A stretch of DNA of 16,000 nt from Anaerolineales bacterium. GTDB taxonomy: Bacteria; Chloroflexota; Anaerolineae; Anaerolineales; DRMV01. Shown here one piece after another: positions 7,445 to 15,262 of this stretch (within the stretch, counting starts at the first letter, position 1; each line of letters opens with the position of its first letter). The notes under the pieces are model-generated. The model did not search any database. It was not told the DNA's origin and was given only the letters and a program-made list of their open reading frames with translations. Made by a program: the position numbers and the translations under genes. The stretch lies in NCBI GenBank assembly GCA_015484985.1, contig WFUL01000178.1:1-16000 (forward strand), read 5' to 3'.

Positions 7445-9921
7445 CGGTTTACGTCGAAGTGGCGGTCTATTTTCCTCGGGTCGTGGGCACATTCCATTAC
7501 CACCTCCCCCCTCACCTTGAAGTACAGCCGGGTCAGTTGGTGGAAGTTCCCTTTGGGCGGGAGAACCGTCCCATGCAGGGGGTGGTGCTGGGCTTCGTCA
7601 CCCAACCGGAGGTGGAGGCCACCAAGCCGGTCACGGGAATTGTGGACCCCGAAGCCGTGCTCACGTCCCAACAAATCGCCCTGGCCCGCCTTATGACCCG
7701 TCGTTGGCTCTGCACCCTGGCCGAAGCCATTGCCCTGATGCTCCCGCCCGGCGTGGCCCGCTTGACGGAGACGGAGTACCGGCTCACACCCGAGGCACCG
7801 CCCACGGACGAGCATCTCTCGCCCCTGGAGCGTCGCCTCTGGCGCCTCTTGCGGGAGCGAGGCCCGCTGCGAACCGCGCAACTCCACCGCCACCTGGGTC
7901 GCCTTCCCTGGGAGCGCCTGGCGGAAAAGTGGGTCCAGCGGGGATGGATTGCCACCCGGGCCGTGCTCCCGGCACCGCGCGCCCGACCACGCACCGTCCG
8001 GGCCGTGGCCCTGGCCGTGACCCCGGAAGAGATGCGCGCGGCATGGGACCATCTGGGACGTCCCGGCTCGCCCGCGCGCGAGCGACGCCGCGCGGTGCTC
8101 CAACTCCTGCTGGACCGGGCGCCCGAGCCCCTGGAAGTGGGAGAAGTCTACGCGGAGACGGGCGCCACCGCCCAGGACCTGCGCTACCTGGAAGAGCGGG
8201 GACTGATTCGCCGCCTGACCCAGGACACCTGGCGGGACCCTCTGGCCCATGTGCAGGAAGACCTGCAACCACCTCCGGCCCTCACGCCCCGTCAGCAACA
8301 GGTCTGGGAAGAGGTGCGGCACAGCCTGGAACGGGCTCTGGTCCAGGGGCAAAAGGTGCTGCCCATCTTGCTCCACGGCGTCACCGGCTCGGGGAAGACG
8401 GAAATCTACCTCCGGGCAGCGGAGTACGCGCTGCGACAGAAGCGCCAGGTCTTGGTGCTGGTGCCGGAAATCGGCCTGGCGACCCTGCTGGTGCGGCGCT
8501 TTCTGGCCCGATTCCCCGGTCAGGTGGGGGTGCTGCACTCCGGCCTCACCCTGGGCCAGCGGTACGACACCTGGCGCCGGGCCCGCCGGGGGGAAATCCC
8601 CGTGCTCATCGGGGCCCGCAGCGCGGTCTTCGCACCCCTGCCCCGCCTGGGCCTCATCGTGGTGGACGAGAGCCACGCCGAAGCCTATGCCAACCCGGAA
8701 CACGGCCCCTACTACCACGCGCGGGAAGTAGCCCGGGATTACGCCCGCCTCGTGGGCGGGGTCGCGCTGTTGGGGTCGGCCACGCCCGACGTGGTGAGCA
8801 CCTACCGGGCCCGTGAGGGCGTCTACCGGTTGCTGGTGCTGCCCGAACGGGTGGCGGGTGGCCGACAACGGCCCACCGCGGACAGCAGCGCGCCCCTGCC
8901 CCATGTGCAGGTCGTGGACATGCGGGAGATGTGGAAACAAGGCCGGGGCGGCCCCCTCAGCACCCCCCTCCTGGAAGCCTTGCAGGACACCCTGCGACGG
9001 GGCGAGCAGGCCCTGCTCTTCCTCAACCGTCGCGGCACTTCGACCCATGTGTTCTGCCGGGACTGCGGTCACGTGTTCCAGTGCCCCCGCTGCCAGGTTC
9101 CCCTGGTCTTCCACCAGAGCCGGGGTCGCCTGATGTGCCACCACTGTGGCTACCATCGGGGATGGCCCCGTTCCTGTCCGGTCTGTCAGGGGAAGGATGT
9201 GGCGGGATTGGGATGGGGTACCGAGAGCCTGGAGCAGGAACTGCGTCGCCTGTTCCCCCAGGCCCGCATCTACCGCTGGGACCGGGACACCGCCAGCACC
9301 CAACACGAGGTGGATTTGCTCCTGGAGCACTTCCGTCGGGGACAGGCCGACATCCTCATCGGGACCCAGGTGCTGGCCAAGGGCCTGGACCTGCCCCAGG
9401 TCACCCTGGTCGGCATTGTGCTCGCGGACATCGGCCTCACCCTTCCCGACTACCGGGCCGCGGAGCGCACCTTCCAGGTCCTCACCCAGGTGGTGGGCCG
9501 GGCCGGCCGGGGCACCCGACCCGGGCGGGCCATCTTGCAGACCTATATGCCGGAACATTACGCCATCCGCGCGGCCGCGGCCCAGGACTACGAAACCTTC
9601 TACCGAGAGGAACTGCGCCACCGCGCGCGCCTGGGCTATCCCCCCTTCACCCGCCTGGTGCGCCTGGAGTACCGCGCCCTGCACGAGGCACAAGCCCGGG
9701 AGGCCGCCGAGGCTCTGGCCCAAACCCTGCAACGTTGGCTTCGAGAGGCCGACGCGCGCGCCACCCAAATCATCGGACCGGTCCCCTGCTTCTTCGCCCG
9801 TCGCGCGGGCTGGTATCGCTGGCACATCATCTTGCGCGGCCCAGACCCCACCCGCCTGCTGCGCGACCGCCGTCTCCCGCCCGGATGGCGAATCCAGGTG
9901 GACCCGGTGAGTTTGCTTTAA
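7441..9921 (+). CDS. priA: Primosomal protein N' (replication restart helicase PriA)
   Basis: An 826-aa superfamily 2 DNA helicase that reloads the replisome at stalled forks. Order of domains: N-terminal 3'-DNA-binding domain (VYVEVAVYFPRVVGTFHYHLP, VPFGRENRPMQGVVLGF), a winged-helix-like middle (about 115-265), then the ATPase with Walker A GVTGSGKT (313-320) and Walker B DESH (409-412). Eight zinc-binding cysteines are inserted in the second RecA lobe: C539, C542, C548, C551, C566, C569, C579, C582. Helicase motifs V and VI follow (GTQVLAKGLDLP; QVVGRAGRG), then the C-terminal domain. I chose GTG 7441 because it overlaps the preceding stop as GTGA, has GGGAGG about six bases upstream, and starts the conserved N-terminal strand; the ATG at 7369 would add 24 residues inside the upstream gene. 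Walker B is DESH where DEEH is usual. Confidence 0.96.
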   Translation: MTVYVEVAVYFPRVVGTFHYHLPPHLEVQPGQLVEVPFGRENRPMQGVVLGFVTQPEVEATKPVTGIVDPEAVLTSQQIALARLMTRRWLCTLAEAIALMLPPGVARLTETEYRLTPEAPPTDEHLSPLERRLWRLLRERGPLRTAQLHRHLGRLPWERLAEKWVQRGWIATRAVLPAPRARPRTVRAVALAVTPEEMRAAWDHLGRPGSPARERRRAVLQLLLDRAPEPLEVGEVYAETGATAQDLRYLEERGLIRRLTQDTWRDPLAHVQEDLQPPPALTPRQQQVWEEVRHSLERALVQGQKVLPILLHGVTGSGKTEIYLRAAEYALRQKRQVLVLVPEIGLATLLVRRFLARFPGQVGVLHSGLTLGQRYDTWRRARRGEIPVLIGARSAVFAPLPRLGLIVVDESHAEAYANPEHGPYYHAREVARDYARLVGGVALLGSATPDVVSTYRAREGVYRLLVLPERVAGGRQRPTADSSAPLPHVQVVDMREMWKQGRGGPLSTPLLEALQDTLRRGEQALLFLNRRGTSTHVFCRDCGHVFQCPRCQVPLVFHQSRGRLMCHHCGYHRGWPRSCPVCQGKDVAGLGWGTESLEQELRRLFPQARIYRWDRDTASTQHEVDLLLEHFRRGQADILIGTQVLAKGLDLPQVTLVGIVLADIGLTLPDYRAAERTFQVLTQVVGRAGRGTRPGRAILQTYMPEHYAIRAAAAQDYETFYREELRHRARLGYPPFTRLVRLEYRALHEAQAREAAEALAQTLQRWLREADARATQIIGPVPCFFARRAGWYRWHIILRGPDPTRLLRDRRLPPGWRIQVDPVSLL

Positions 9922-9969
9922 GGCGCTGTCGGCTCTCGGCTGTCGGCCGTTCGCCGTGGGCCGTCGGCT
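9922..9969. repeat. Short degenerate GC-rich repeats after priA (copy A of a dispersed family)
   Basis: The gap after the priA stop is filled with nearly tandem words of the type GCTGTCGGC, GCCGTTCGCC, GCCGTGGGCC and GCCGTCGGC. The same words occur at 14866-14970 and 15177-15262. They can pair in several local hairpins but are not followed by a T tract, so they are not a standard terminator. No transposase or target duplication is visible. Confidence 0.6.
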
Positions 9970-9998
9970 TTGCCTCTCCGCCAAAATACGTGTATCAT
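9970..9998 (+). promoter_or_regulatory. Sigma70-type promoter for the helicase-associated gene
   Basis: TTGCCT (9970-9975) and TATCAT (9993-9998) are separated by exactly 17 bases; four of six and five of six bases match the vegetative consensus. The expected transcription start is near 10004-10007, immediately before an ATG at 10008. The promoter directly abuts the repeat cluster. Predicted from sequence only. Confidence 0.55.
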
Positions 9999-10007
9999 TT
10001 GTTGCAA

Positions 10008-10037
10008 ATGGCCCTGGGAACATGGCGTAACCCATGA
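10008..10037 (+). CDS. Possible 9-aa leader ORF (MALGTWRNP), leaderless
   Basis: An ATG at 10008 lies about where transcription from the predicted promoter should begin. It opens a nine-codon frame, MALGTWRNP, whose TGA (10035-10037) overlaps the ATG of the main gene at 10034 as ATGA. A second, minimal frame (ATG GCG TAA, 10022-10030) is nested in it. The main gene lacks a strong Shine-Dalgarno (only GGGAA at 10016-10020), so re-initiation from the leader could supply ribosomes. Short enough to be chance. Confidence 0.25.
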   Translation: MALGTWRNP

Positions 10038-11647
10038 GCACGCTGGTTTTCCTTCTGGAACATCAAGAGCCGGCCTTCCGTCGCCTGGTGGCCGAGGCCT
10101 GGGGATTGCCGGATGAGGAAGCGTCCGTCCATGACCCCGAGGCTTTGGCCCGCCGCCTGCTGGAACGACCCTTGGAGCCGGTTCTGGAGGTCCTGTCCGA
10201 GGAGGCCCGCCAGGCCCTGCAGGAACTGCTCCGCCATGGGGGAGAGATGCCCTGGGCCGCGTTCGTGCGCCGTTACGGGCCCTTGCGGCCCCTGGGACCC
10301 GCGCGCCTGAAGCGGGAGGCGCCTCACCGTCATCCGGCCTCGTCCCTGGAGGCCCTGTGGTACCGGGCTCTGGTGGGTCGACGCCTGGCCTTGCGGGAAG
10401 AAGAGGTGGAGGAAGTGGCCTACATCCCCCGCGAGTGGCTTTCCGGGTTGCAGGCGAAGTGGGGGACCATCTCGGAACCCGAGTGGGGGCGTCCGGCCCT
10501 GCCCGAAGAAAAGGCCCGACCACAACCCGTGGGAACGGAATTCCTGGACGACCTGACCACTCTGCTGGCCGGGTGGCGCCAGGGTCGGGGCTGGTCGGAC
10601 ATCGCGCCCTTCCTGCATCATGCCTATCCTCCCGGTTGGATTCAGACCTTCTGCCAGGCATGGGGATTGGCAGATGCCCCCCTTGCCGAAGGCGCCATCC
10701 GCCTCCACCTGGACCGGGTGGCGGTCCTGCTGCGCACCTCCGAGGGCGAAGCGCTGCTTGAGGCTTTCCAGACGTGGCGGGAAGCGCCCTTCCACGATGC
10801 AGAACATCTGCCTCCTATGGAGGCTTTGGAACCGTTGCCCGGCGACCCCACCCATCCCCGTCGCTGGTTGCTGGAGCGTTTGCAAGCCATCCCGCCCGGC
10901 GTCTGGTGGAGCCTTCCCGCCTTCATCGAAGCCGTCCACCGTCATGCGCCGGACTTCGCCGCGGAGGACCCCGAGATTCTGGCCCGATGGCGTTTCCGAC
11001 GTCGAGAGGACGGGCGGGTGCTCACCTGGCACCGGGACGGCTTTCAGGTGGCCGAGGCCCTCTTGCGTTTCCTGCTCACCGGACCCCTGCACTGGCTGGG
11101 TGTGGTGGACATCGCGGTCAATGCCTTTCGCCTTTCCCCATGGGCTCCGGCCCTGATGCAAGGCCGTCCCCCGGCCCTGGACCCCTATCAGGGGCAGATT
11201 TTGGTCCGCCGCGACGGCGTCCTGGTGGTTCCCCGCCGGACCCCGCGCGATGCCCGGTATCAGGTGGCCCGGGCGGGCGAGTGGCTGCCCCGAGGCACCC
11301 GGGGGGAGTATCTGTATCGGTGGACGCCCCGCAGTCTGGCCCGGGCCCGGGCGCAAGGGCTGAGCGTACAGGGCCTGCTTCGGGTCCTCCACGAGCACGC
11401 CCATGCCGTCCCTCAGGCCCTGGTGCGGGCCTTGCAGCGCTGGGAGGCCGGGGAAGTGGCCCGCATAGAAACCGTGCGCATCCTGCGGGTACCCACGGCG
11501 GAAGCCCTGGAAGCCCTGCGTCAGACCCCGGCCGGCGAGGACATCCTGGAAGTCCTCACCCCCACCCTGGCCGTGCTGCGCCAGGGCAGCGAAGCGCGCA
11601 TCCTGGAAGCCCTGTGGCAGTTGGGGTATTTGGGGGAAGTGTTGTAA
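10034..11647 (+). CDS. Orphan helicase-associated protein (Helicase_C_3/XPB-domain-like), 537 aa
   Basis: A soluble, Leu/Arg/Glu-rich protein with no Walker A or DEAD box. The C-terminal half resembles the helicase-associated domain (Helicase_C_3 type) known from actinobacterial and other proteins encoded with XPB/Ssl2-like helicases: GPLHWLGVVD (350-359), LVRRDGVLVVP (390-400), YLYRWTPRSLARARAQG followed by LLRVLHEHAHAVPQALVRALQRWEAG, and a last segment (RIETVRILRVPTAEALEAL). The N-terminal 300 residues are helical and less recognisable, beginning LLEHQEPAFRRLVAEAWGLP. Role is probably nucleic-acid related, in DNA repair or with a separately encoded XPB helicase; this is inference. It is set apart from priA by a 112-base repeat-rich gap with its own predicted promoter, and transcription should end at the hairpin at 11719-11759. 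ATG 10034 follows only a weak ribosome binding site. Confidence 0.8.
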   Translation: MSTLVFLLEHQEPAFRRLVAEAWGLPDEEASVHDPEALARRLLERPLEPVLEVLSEEARQALQELLRHGGEMPWAAFVRRYGPLRPLGPARLKREAPHRHPASSLEALWYRALVGRRLALREEEVEEVAYIPREWLSGLQAKWGTISEPEWGRPALPEEKARPQPVGTEFLDDLTTLLAGWRQGRGWSDIAPFLHHAYPPGWIQTFCQAWGLADAPLAEGAIRLHLDRVAVLLRTSEGEALLEAFQTWREAPFHDAEHLPPMEALEPLPGDPTHPRRWLLERLQAIPPGVWWSLPAFIEAVHRHAPDFAAEDPEILARWRFRRREDGRVLTWHRDGFQVAEALLRFLLTGPLHWLGVVDIAVNAFRLSPWAPALMQGRPPALDPYQGQILVRRDGVLVVPRRTPRDARYQVARAGEWLPRGTRGEYLYRWTPRSLARARAQGLSVQGLLRVLHEHAHAVPQALVRALQRWEAGEVARIETVRILRVPTAEALEALRQTPAGEDILEVLTPTLAVLRQGSEARILEALWQLGYLGEVL

Positions 11648-11718
11648 TACCAATTCTCTCATGAAACGAAACCAACTGTACCGATAGTCCTGACCGGGCA
11701 CGGGACCGCAGAAAAAAG

Positions 11719-11759
11719 AAAATACTGATGGGGCGGCTTCGCCGCCCCATCAGTATTTT
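11719..11759. terminator. Bidirectional intrinsic terminator between convergent genes
   Basis: A perfect 19-bp stem, its GC-rich upper part closing a small TTC loop within GGCTTCGCC, is bordered by an A-rich tract (11711-11720) on the left and a T tract (11756-11760) on the right. It therefore works as a terminator in both directions, for the helicase-associated gene on + and for valS on -. No other gene-like sequence is seen in the rest of the 11648-11880 gap. Confidence 0.9.
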
Positions 11760-11880
11760 TCCACCCGCGGCCCTGGACCCGAAGAGACCTATGTGAAAGG
11801 GCGAATGCGAGGGCTGTCCCCTGGTGTTCGAGGCGGAGTCCTGCACCGCACGGGAAAGCGAAAGGAGCCGACCGGAAGGT

Positions 11881-14844
11881 TTACCCGTGCAACAGTCGGC
11901 GCAGGGTTTCCACTTCTTCCCTGTACCGGGTCAGTTTCTCCCGTTCCCTCTGCACCACGTGGGCCGGGGCCTTCTGGCTGAAAGGCCCGGCGAGAAGTTT
12001 CTCCAGGCGCGCGATTTGGGTTTCCAGTTCGGCCAGGCGCTTTTCCATGCGAGCCCGGGCCTGGGGATCCAACGAGCCTTCCAGGTAGGCCGTCCAGGTA
12101 CCCGCCACCACCGCTGTGCCCGCTGGTTTCCCATCGGCGTGGGCCACGATGTGCAGGTGCTCCTCCTCCAACCGGGCCAGGAAGGCCAGGGCCGAAGCCA
12201 TAGATTGCAAGCGCGCCGCGTCGGAACCCGCCACCACCGTGGCCCGCAAAGGCTGCCTGGGCGCAATGCCGTTCTGGGCTCGATAGTTTCGAATGGCGCG
12301 CACCAAATCCTGGAAGCGTTGCATGAAGGCCAGCACCTCGTCCGCGTCCTCCGGAAGAGGTTCTACCTGGGGCCACGGGGCGACGATGAGCATATCCGGC
12401 CACCCACCCGAGGGCGTGAAGTCAGGGTGACGTTCGCCAAAGGCTTGAATGACTGCGGCCTTGAGATGACCCCATAAGGCCTCGGTCACGAAGGGTGTGA
12501 AGGGATGTAGCAACCGCAGACAGGTGTCCAGCACCTTGACCATCACCTGAACCGTCCGATAAGCCGTCCCCTTATCCTGACGAAGTTGGGTTTTGGCGAT
12601 TTCCAGATACCAGTCTGCAAACTCATTCCACAGAAACTCATACACCCCTTTCCCTGCTTCGCCGTACAGATGTCGATCGAAGAGGCGTTGGACCGCGTCT
12701 ACCACCTGGTTGAGACGGATAAGAATCCAGCGGTCGGCGGGAGACAGAGAATCGGTCGAGATTGGATGGTCGGTGGTCGCCGACGACAGGTTGCCTGCCA
12801 CCTCACCCAGGGCGCGAATGACCAGCCGACCCATGTTCCACACCTTGTTGGCGAAGTTGCGGTTGGCCTCCACCCGTTTCATGCTCAAATTCAAGTCATT
12901 GCCCGGTGCGTTGCCCACCAGCAGCGTGAAACGAAGTGCATCCGTGCCGTATTTCTCGATGACCTTCAGGGGGTCAATCACGTTCCCCAGCGTCTTGCTC
13001 ATTTTGCGCCCGAATTCGTCGCGCACCAAACCGTGCAGGTACACGAGTTCGAAAGGAATGTCTCCCATATGTTCCAGTCCGGACATAATCATGCGAGCGA
13101 CCCAGAAGAAGAGGATGTCGTAGCCCGTTTCCATCACAGTGGTGGGGTAGAAATAACGAAGATCCGGTGTTTCCTCAGGCCATCCTAGGGTGGCGAAGGG
13201 CCAGAGGGCGGAGGAGAACCAGGTGTCCAGCACGTCGGGGTCCTGTACCAGGTCCGTGCTTCCGCATTTGGGACAGCGTTCGGGTTTTTCCAGACTCACC
13301 ATGGGCTTGGCTTCCAGGTCCACGGTCACTCGCGCGGCCTTGCGGAAGATGTCCTCGGGCGAGAGGCCAGCCTGGCGCAATGCCGCGTAGGTAGCGGTGT
13401 CAAAGGTGTGGCCCTGCCATTCCAGGGGCGGGATGAAGGTCACGTGGATGTGCTCGGCCTGGGGACGTCCGTCCTCAGCCTTGCAATTCGCACAGTACCA
13501 TGCGGGGATGCGGTGTCCCCACCACAACTGGCGGGAGATGCACCAATCCCGGATGTTCTCCATCCAGTTCCGATACACCTTCGCGAAGCGCTCGGGCACG
13601 ATGCGGATTTTGCCCTCTTCCACCACCCGCAGCGCGGGCTCGGCCAGGGGCTTGATTTTCACGAACCACTGCACCGAGACCATGGGCTCAATCGGTTCCC
13701 CGCCCCGCTGCGCGATGGGAATGCGGTGCTTGTATGGTTTCACACCCAGGGTCAGTCCGGCCTTTTCCATATCGGCCCACAGGCGCTCTCGGGCCTCGAA
13801 GCGGTCCAAACCGGCATAAGGTCCGGCGTGAGCGTTCATGCGGCCCCGTTCGTCCATTACCAGGAGGATGGGCAGGCCGTGGTCCCGGCCGATTTCGAAG
13901 TCCGTGGGGTCATGACCGGGGGTGATTTTGAGGGCGCCAGTGCCGAACTCCCGGTCCACTCGAGCATCGGCAATCACGGGGATTTTCCGGCCCAGGATAG
14001 GCACCACCACCTCTTTGCCCACGTATTTTTGATAACGTTCATCTTCGGGATGCACGGCTACGGCCGTGTCGGCCAGAATGGTCTCCGGCCGGGTGGTAGC
14101 CACCGGAATGTAGTCGCCCGAACCATCGGCCAACATGTACTTGAAGAAATAGAGTTTCCCACCCACCTTGTAAAGTTCCCGATAGTGCTCCAGGGAAATG
14201 CCCTCAGGAGGTTCTGTGGGCGGCTTGGTACCGTCGATTTCCACGTATTCCACTTCCAGGTCCGAGACCGCGGTCTGCAGTCCAGGCGACCAGTTGATGA
14301 TGCGGTAATCCCGGTAAATCAGGCCCTTTTCCCACAGATGCACGAACGCGGTAAGCACCGCGCGGTAATAGTTTGGGTCCAGGGTAAAGGCCAACCGGTC
14401 CCAATCACAGGAGGCCCCCAGACGACGAATCTGTTGGATGATGATGTTGCCGTACTTTTCCTTCCACGCCCAGACCCGCTTTTCAAAGGCCTCCCGGCCC
14501 AGGTCATAACGGGTTTTGCCTTCCTTCGCCAAGGCCTTTTCCACCTGGAGTTGGGTGGCAATACCCGCGTGGTCGGTTCCGGGCACCCAGAGGGCGGGTT
14601 CGCCCCGCATGCGGTGGTAGCGCATCATCATGTCCTCCACCGCGACCATCATGGCATGACCCAGGTGGAGTTCCCCCGTCACGTTGGGCGGAGGCATGGA
14701 AATCACAAAGGGTTTCACCGAGGGGTCGAAACCCGGCTTCCGCGGGTCGTTCCAGGGCTTGAAATACCCTTTCTTCTCCCACTGCTCATAGATTTGGGGT
14801 TCCAGAGTACGGAAGTCGAAGGTCTTGGGAAGGTCGTAGCTCAT
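11881..14844 (-). CDS. valS: Valyl-tRNA synthetase
   Basis: A 987-aa class Ia aminoacyl-tRNA synthetase that charges tRNA-Val. The Rossmann catalytic domain carries PPPNVTGELHLGHAM, with the HIGH-type motif HLGH at 60-63, and KMSKT at 614-618. The CP1 editing domain that hydrolyses mischarged Thr-tRNA-Val shows VATTRPETILADTAVAVHP (248-266) and HDPTDFEIGRDHGLP (311-325). Zinc-knuckle-like pairs occur as CANC and CPKCG. WFSSALWPF and an anticodon-binding helical domain (about 660-840) follow, and a C-terminal coiled-coil arm (about 915-987, rich in Arg/Glu/Leu) ends the protein, as in bacterial ValS. I chose ATG 14844 because AGGAGG lies at 14851-14856 and MSYDLPKTFD matches the usual N-terminus; the in-frame ATG at 14958 would translate the repeat cluster. 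Expression is governed by the T-box upstream. Confidence 0.98.
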   Translation of the reverse strand: MSYDLPKTFDFRTLEPQIYEQWEKKGYFKPWNDPRKPGFDPSVKPFVISMPPPNVTGELHLGHAMMVAVEDMMMRYHRMRGEPALWVPGTDHAGIATQLQVEKALAKEGKTRYDLGREAFEKRVWAWKEKYGNIIIQQIRRLGASCDWDRLAFTLDPNYYRAVLTAFVHLWEKGLIYRDYRIINWSPGLQTAVSDLEVEYVEIDGTKPPTEPPEGISLEHYRELYKVGGKLYFFKYMLADGSGDYIPVATTRPETILADTAVAVHPEDERYQKYVGKEVVVPILGRKIPVIADARVDREFGTGALKITPGHDPTDFEIGRDHGLPILLVMDERGRMNAHAGPYAGLDRFEARERLWADMEKAGLTLGVKPYKHRIPIAQRGGEPIEPMVSVQWFVKIKPLAEPALRVVEEGKIRIVPERFAKVYRNWMENIRDWCISRQLWWGHRIPAWYCANCKAEDGRPQAEHIHVTFIPPLEWQGHTFDTATYAALRQAGLSPEDIFRKAARVTVDLEAKPMVSLEKPERCPKCGSTDLVQDPDVLDTWFSSALWPFATLGWPEETPDLRYFYPTTVMETGYDILFFWVARMIMSGLEHMGDIPFELVYLHGLVRDEFGRKMSKTLGNVIDPLKVIEKYGTDALRFTLLVGNAPGNDLNLSMKRVEANRNFANKVWNMGRLVIRALGEVAGNLSSATTDHPISTDSLSPADRWILIRLNQVVDAVQRLFDRHLYGEAGKGVYEFLWNEFADWYLEIAKTQLRQDKGTAYRTVQVMVKVLDTCLRLLHPFTPFVTEALWGHLKAAVIQAFGERHPDFTPSGGWPDMLIVAPWPQVEPLPEDADEVLAFMQRFQDLVRAIRNYRAQNGIAPRQPLRATVVAGSDAARLQSMASALAFLARLEEEHLHIVAHADGKPAGTAVVAGTWTAYLEGSLDPQARARMEKRLAELETQIARLEKLLAGPFSQKAPAHVVQREREKLTRYREEVETLRRLLHG

Positions 14845-14861
14845 GGGGCACCTCCTTTTTT

Positions 14862-14970
14862 GGCCGTTGGCTGATCGCCTGTGGCCGTGGGTTAGGGGGC
14901 CGTCGGCCATCGGCCACTCTCCTCCACCAACGGCGAACGGCCGTCGGCCACCTGTCACCGGCCATTAACC
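14862..14970. repeat. Short degenerate GC-rich repeats between T-box and valS (copy B)
   Basis: About 100 bases between the T-box terminator and the valS ribosome binding site consist of words such as GGCCGTTGGC, GGCCGTGGG, GGCCGTCGGCC, GGCCATCGGCC and CGGCGAACGGCCGTCGGCC. They share GGCCGTCGGC and GCCGTGGG with copy A. The region has no promoter and is transcribed as part of the valS 5' UTR. In-frame translation of it in the longer open frame gives low-complexity sequence, which argues against a coding role. Confidence 0.6.
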
Positions 14971-15010
14971 AAAATCCCCCATCCCTCCGCGAGGACGGAA
15001 GGATGGGGGA
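14971..15010 (-). terminator. T-box terminator hairpin
   Basis: TCCCCCATCC (15001-15010) pairs with GGATGGGGGA (14975-14984), with an inner TCCG/CGGA extension, followed by TTTT (14971-14974) and GG on the - strand. One strand of the T-box antiterminator (CCTCGC, 14989-14994) lies in the apical part, so the two structures exclude each other. The U tract is short. Confidence 0.85.
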
Positions 15011-15176
15011 CGTATGCGGTTCCGCGGTACCACCTCGCTTCGCCGGGGTTCTCCCGGCGCGCTCGGCGGGAGAAGCCATATCAACGGCCGACGCCTATCG
15101 AACGTCGACCAACGACCGACTTCTCCCTGGGCTGTAACGGGCTCCCCCGGGCCGCTCTACTGACCGGATCAAGATA

Positions 15177-15262
15177 GCCGTTAGTCATTAGCCGTCAGCC
15201 GTTAGTCTATCTGTTCCTCTAACTATCGGTCACCGGCTGTCGGCTAACGGCCATCGGCTCCC
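15177..15262. repeat. Repeat cluster inserted in the T-box linker (copy C), self-complementary
   Basis: Outer arms GCCGTTAG (15177-15184) and CTAACGGC (15244-15251) are perfect inverted repeats. Inner words CCGTCAGCCG and CGGCTGTCGG pair with one mismatch after a 7-base bulge (TCATTAG), so the cluster can form an independent long hairpin. It shares CGGCTGTCGGC with copy A. It lies between stem I and the stem II region of the T-box, where loops of variable length are tolerated. Confidence 0.6.

Noticed and set aside
7228..10041. A 937-aa open frame on the - strand
   Set aside because: It is antisense to priA and the end of the CBS gene, has low-complexity Gly/Gln/His-rich translation, and lacks any recognisable motif; the + strand gene is certain.
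13408..14874. A 488-aa open frame on the + strand
   Set aside because: It lies entirely antisense to valS and its sequence is rich in His/Gly/Arg without motifs.
14845..14958. N-terminal extension of ValS from an upstream ATG
   Set aside because: It would translate the repeat cluster into low-complexity residues and has no ribosome binding site, whereas ATG 14844 has AGGAGG and the conserved N-terminus.
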